DNA of 64,000 bases from Clostridiales bacterium (GTDB taxonomy: Bacteria > Bacillota > Clostridia > Christensenellales > CAG-138), in the NCBI GenBank assembly GCA_019416935.1, contig DXWI01000005.1, forward strand, positions 1 to 64,000, read 5' to 3'. Below the pieces are notes generated by a model that saw only the letters and a program-made list of their open reading frames with translations, was not told where the DNA came from and did not search any database. Positions 61,022 to 64,000 of this stretch are shown here, piece after piece; the first letter of the stretch is position 1; each line of letters starts with the position of its first letter. The translations under genes were made by a program, and so were the position numbers.

Positions 61022-61579
61022 ATGGAAGCCAGTTTTTTTGTTGATCCCACCCTGTACCGCGGTCGGCCTGCCGATGGCGCCGGACGGCTCGCGGAGGAAA
61101 CCGCCACCTATGACCTGCTCGACCGGCTCGGCATCCTCTATGTCCGGCTGGATCACGATCCCGCAATGACGATTGCCGATTGCGCCGAGATTGACGAGCG
61201 GCTCGGCACCGCCATGTGCAAGAACCTGTTTCTGTGCAACGCGCAGAAGACAGCGTTTTATCTGCTCATGATGCAGGGGAACAAGCCGTTTCGCACGAAG
61301 GATCTGTCCAGCCAGATCCGGTCGGCACGGCTGTCGTTTGCCGATGCGCCGCACATGGAGGCCTTTTTGCACATCCATCCCGGCTCCGTGTCCGTGATGG
61401 GACTGATGAACGATACGGAGAACCGCGTGCGCCTGCTCATCGACCGCGATGTGGCCAGTGAGCCGTACATCGGCTGCCACCCGTGCGTGAACACCTCCAG
61501 CCTGCGCATCGCGACCGCCGATCTGCTGGAACGGTTTTTGCCGGAGGTGCATCACGCGCCGACGATGGTAACGCTGTAA
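61022..61579 (+). CDS. ProX/YbaK-type prolyl-tRNA deacylase
   Basis: A 185-residue cytoplasmic editing hydrolase. ATG 61022 lies three bases after GAGGAA. The conserved Lys of the YbaK fold appears in Met-Cys-Lys-Asn-Leu-Phe-Leu (the KNLF motif of ProX), with a second block Lys-Asp-Leu-Ser-Ser-Gln and Gly-Cys-His-Pro-Cys-Val-Asn-Thr near 162-169. ProX-type proteins hydrolyse Ala-tRNA(Pro) mischarged by prolyl-tRNA synthetase. It is transcribed alone. Confidence 0.88.
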   Translation: MEASFFVDPTLYRGRPADGAGRLAEETATYDLLDRLGILYVRLDHDPAMTIADCAEIDERLGTAMCKNLFLCNAQKTAFYLLMMQGNKPFRTKDLSSQIRSARLSFADAPHMEAFLHIHPGSVSVMGLMNDTENRVRLLIDRDVASEPYIGCHPCVNTSSLRIATADLLERFLPEVHHAPTMVTL

Positions 61580-61705
61580 AGGGCCGTTTGCGGCCGCAGG
61601 AGCATGCGCCGGAACGGAACGGGCGGGGCGTGTCCCGCATGCGGCGGGAACGGATGCAACGATTTTTTGAAATGAAACGTCTTAGGAGAGAAAGGGGTCG
61701 TTTGA

Positions 61706-62938
61706 ATGCTGTTGAACGCCAAGCTGAAGCAGTATGCAAAGCTGCTCGTGGAAGTCGGGCTGAATGTACAGAAGGGACAGCCGCTCGTGATCAGCTGCCC
61801 AGTGGACTGCGCGTATTTTGCGCGCCTGTGCGCCGAGGCCGGTTACGAGGCCGGCTGCAAAAGCGTGGAGATGGAGTGGCGCGACGATGCGCTCACCCGC
61901 ATGAAATATCTGAGGGCGGACGACGCGGTATTCGATGTGTGCCCGCCGTGGCGCAGCGCGTTCCGCATTGAAAATGCGCGCGCGGGCGCGGCGTTTCTCT
62001 CCATCCATGCGGAGGACCCCTCCCTGCTTGCAGGTGTGGAGCCCGGGCGCATCCAGCGGGCCTCCCGCGCAGCGGGCGAGGCGATGAAGGAATTTCATGA
62101 GGGTACCATGCAGAACCGGTTCCAGTGGTGCATCGGCTCCATTCCCGTGCCGAGCTGGGCAAAGACCGTTTTTCCGGAACTGCCGGAGGCGGAGGCCATG
62201 GCGCGCCTTTGGGAGCGGATTTTTGACGCGGTGCGCATTACCGACGGCGGCGACGCGGTCGCGGCATGGCGCTCGCACATCGAACGACTGACCTATTACC
62301 GCACGCGGCTCAACGAGCTCCGGTTCCGCGCGCTCCACTATCAAAACGCGCTCGGCACCGACCTGACCGTGGAATTGCCGGACGGGCATTTCTGGGCGGC
62401 GGGGCAGGAAAACACGCAGGGCGGCGTACCGTTTGTAGCAAACATGCCGACCGAAGAGGTGTTCACCGCGCCAAAGCGCGACGGCGTAAACGGCCGCGTG
62501 GTCGCATCGATGCCGCTTGTGCTCGACGGCAACATCGTGCGCGACTTTGCGCTCACGCTGGAGGCCGGCCGCATCGTGCGCGTGGAGGCAGGGGAGGGAC
62601 AGGCGCTGCTCGAACAGGCTACCAGGCTGGACGAGGGCGCGGCCTATCTGGGCGAAGCGGCGCTTGTGCCGTTTGATTCGCCGATCTCCGACACGAAAAC
62701 GCTGTTTTACAACACGCTGTTCGATGAAAACGCCTCGTGCCATCTGGCGTTCGGCAGCGCCTATCCGTGCATCGAGGGCGGCGACGCCATGAGCGAGGAG
62801 GAGCGCCGGTCGCACGGCCTCAACACCTCCATGACGCATGTGGACTTCATGATCGGCACGCGCGATCTGTCCATCACGGGCTTGACGGCGGATGGCAGGG
62901 AGATCCCCGTGTTCGTACAGGGGAACTTTGCGCTCTAA
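61706..62938 (+). CDS. M29-family aminopeptidase
   Basis: A 410-residue cytoplasmic metallo-aminopeptidase, the usual length for M29 enzymes. Metal ligands are in Thr-Glu-Glu-Val-Phe-Thr-Ala-Pro, Tyr-Leu-Gly-Glu-Ala-Ala, Cys-His-Leu-Ala-Phe-Gly-Ser-Ala-Tyr and Met-Thr-His-Val-Asp-Phe-Met-Ile-Gly, giving the complete family pattern. The start ATG 61706 lies behind GAGAAAGGGG. Together with the diverged copy at 39856 it makes two M29 enzymes in 24 kb, in keeping with peptide catabolism. The PIG-L-like gene follows 24 bases on. Confidence 0.93.
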   Translation: MLLNAKLKQYAKLLVEVGLNVQKGQPLVISCPVDCAYFARLCAEAGYEAGCKSVEMEWRDDALTRMKYLRADDAVFDVCPPWRSAFRIENARAGAAFLSIHAEDPSLLAGVEPGRIQRASRAAGEAMKEFHEGTMQNRFQWCIGSIPVPSWAKTVFPELPEAEAMARLWERIFDAVRITDGGDAVAAWRSHIERLTYYRTRLNELRFRALHYQNALGTDLTVELPDGHFWAAGQENTQGGVPFVANMPTEEVFTAPKRDGVNGRVVASMPLVLDGNIVRDFALTLEAGRIVRVEAGEGQALLEQATRLDEGAAYLGEAALVPFDSPISDTKTLFYNTLFDENASCHLAFGSAYPCIEGGDAMSEEERRSHGLNTSMTHVDFMIGTRDLSITGLTADGREIPVFVQGNFAL

Positions 62939-62962
62939 CCGGATAAGGGGGAATCGGAACCA

Positions 62963-64000
62963 ATGCAGAACAAAAGAACGATCCGTGCGCTCGCACTGCT
63001 GCTGATCCTGACCATGGCGCTCTCGCTCCTGCCGGGGGCGGCGCTTGCGCAGGAAGAAACCGACAACGAAGCGAAAACGCTCCCGCTGTCCTTTGCGCTC
63101 CCGGAGAGCGAGGGCGACGTTTCCTGGCGCATGACCGACAAAAACGCCGATTCGCGCGTCAGAGTCGCGCCAAAACAGTCGATCCGTATCTCCTGGCCGG
63201 CGGAGGAGCGCGCCGCGACGCTGTATTTGAACTGGCATGCGGCGCCCGGGAACGGGTATACGCTCGTACAGCGGGATGCGTCCGGCGCGGAGCTTCAGCG
63301 GGACACGATTGCCGACGGCATTTTGAACCGCTGCTATGCGCTGCTGGAGGGCTGTGCATCGGTCGAAGTCATCGCGGGCGACGGAACGCCCATCGGTGAG
63401 GAAACGGAGCGCGAACAGAAAAAGCGGGCGCAGCAGGAGGGCTTTGCACTCTCCGAAGCGACGGTATACGGCGCGGGCGCGCTGCCCGCAGGCGTGCAGC
63501 AATGGGCCGTGCGCACGGAGTCGCCGGATGTGCTGCTCATCGCCGCCTATCCGTCGGAGGAGTTCATCAGCTTCGGCGGCTTGCTGCCGCTGCTGCTCAA
63601 CCGCGGCGTGGATGTGCAGGTGCTGTTCATGACTGAGCGCACCGCCGGACTGCGCAACGAGTCGCTCGAAGCGCTCTGGTCGCTGGGCTTGACCGTGCAG
63701 CCGCTCTACGCCGGGTTCATCGGGCGCGGCGGCTCTGACTACGACATGCTGCGCAGTAACAAGGAATGGGGCAGAAACACTGCGGTTGCCAAGGTCATCG
63801 AGCCCATGATCGGTTCGATGCAGCCGGGTGTGGTCATCAGCTATGCCGCCGAAGCCGGGCAGATCGACGGCGCGTATCAGCTCACGGGCGAGGCGGTGGA
63901 GATCGCTTTGGAGCAACTGGCAAAGAGCCGCGAGAATGCCTGGACGCCGAAAAAGTACTATACGCTTGCCCCGCGCAGCGTGGACGGTTCGGCCGGATCG
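62963..64000 (+). CDS. PIG-L/LmbE-like secreted protein with substituted metal ligands (partial)
   Basis: A 346-codon 5' part; the gene runs off the right edge. ATG 62963 follows AAGGGGGAA. There is a signal peptide at 1-29 ending in Ala-Leu-Ala, then a beta-rich N-terminal domain to about 185 and a PIG-L domain from about 188. The signature AHPDDE of active deacetylases reads Ala-Tyr196-Pro-Ser198-Glu-Glu, and the second His position (family HGAHQL) reads Asp-Gly-Ala-Tyr305-Gln-Leu. The His and Asp zinc ligands are therefore replaced, which predicts no deacetylase activity. The strands Val-Gln-Val-Leu-Phe-Met-Thr and the Gly-Gly-Leu helix are kept. It could bind glycans without hydrolysis. 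Confidence 0.75.
   Translation, partial: MQNKRTIRALALLLILTMALSLLPGAALAQEETDNEAKTLPLSFALPESEGDVSWRMTDKNADSRVRVAPKQSIRISWPAEERAATLYLNWHAAPGNGYTLVQRDASGAELQRDTIADGILNRCYALLEGCASVEVIAGDGTPIGEETEREQKKRAQQEGFALSEATVYGAGALPAGVQQWAVRTESPDVLLIAAYPSEEFISFGGLLPLLLNRGVDVQVLFMTERTAGLRNESLEALWSLGLTVQPLYAGFIGRGGSDYDMLRSNKEWGRNTAVAKVIEPMIGSMQPGVVISYAAEAGQIDGAYQLTGEAVEIALEQLAKSRENAWTPKKYYTLAPRSVDGSAGS

Overview
The window reads as chromosome of a GC-rich, uncultured-type member of the Clostridia (Bacillota), probably an anaerobic gut bacterium. This is inferred from a type III glutamine synthetase, a Spo0A C-terminal-type regulator, a YtvI-like sporulation membrane protein, LytTR/AraC/HPt signalling genes, AzlCD, UPF0210/UPF0237 proteins, two M29 aminopeptidases, an L10 leader and strong Shine-Dalgarno sequences. 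No tRNA, rRNA, CRISPR array or transposase was found.

Positions 1-12,500 form a visibly AT-richer and degraded block. It holds a frameshifted solute-binding lipoprotein, a hybrid histidine kinase broken by two TGA codons and two frameshifts, a LytTR response regulator, an HPt protein, a Spo0A_C-type regulator with a degenerate receiver, and a membrane-anchored AraC regulator. A carbohydrate ABC system follows, in which the solute-binding protein and the first permease have both lost their N-termini at one head-to-head breakpoint near 8,835; an intact second permease and a beta-glucuronidase come next. The block ends in a small repeat element that replaces the 3' half of feoB.

From 12,500 to 31,000 the DNA is GC-rich: feoA, a YtvI-like permease, mntP, an HD hydrolase and a peptide-transport operon (17,374-25,644). 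This operon is the most unusual system in the window. The solute-binding protein looks circularly permuted, the DppC permease carries a seven-repeat RCC1-like propeller between its first membrane segment and its conserved core, and the DppF ATPase has an insertion of roughly 180 residues between Walker A and the Q-loop. A strong consensus promoter precedes the operon and a terminator-like hairpin separates the binding protein from the permeases. A hierarchical minisatellite, a GNAT gene, azlCD, a cation/proton antiporter and an NlpC/P60 endopeptidase follow.

From 31,000 to 45,200 lie a CPBP protease, a TSCPD protein, an acyltransferase, murF-ddl, an M3 lipoprotein peptidase, a Ser/Thr-kinase-like pseudokinase, an M29 aminopeptidase, an MFS transporter and tldD-pmbA. 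Positions 45,200-48,740 hold rpmG-secE-nusG-rplKA and rplJL with recognisable leaders; a terminator closes the set and rpoB does not follow. The rest contains glnN, a uridine-kinase-like gene, a nucleotidyltransferase, an RsmF-like rRNA methyltransferase, a MacB-like ABC trio with a CARDB-like lipidless partner, ACT/UPF0210 genes, an MFS transporter, a ProX-like deacylase, a second M29 aminopeptidase and a PIG-L-like protein whose metal ligands are substituted; the last runs off the window. Peptide import together with many peptidases (M3, two M29, TldD/PmbA) suggests a peptide-using lifestyle.
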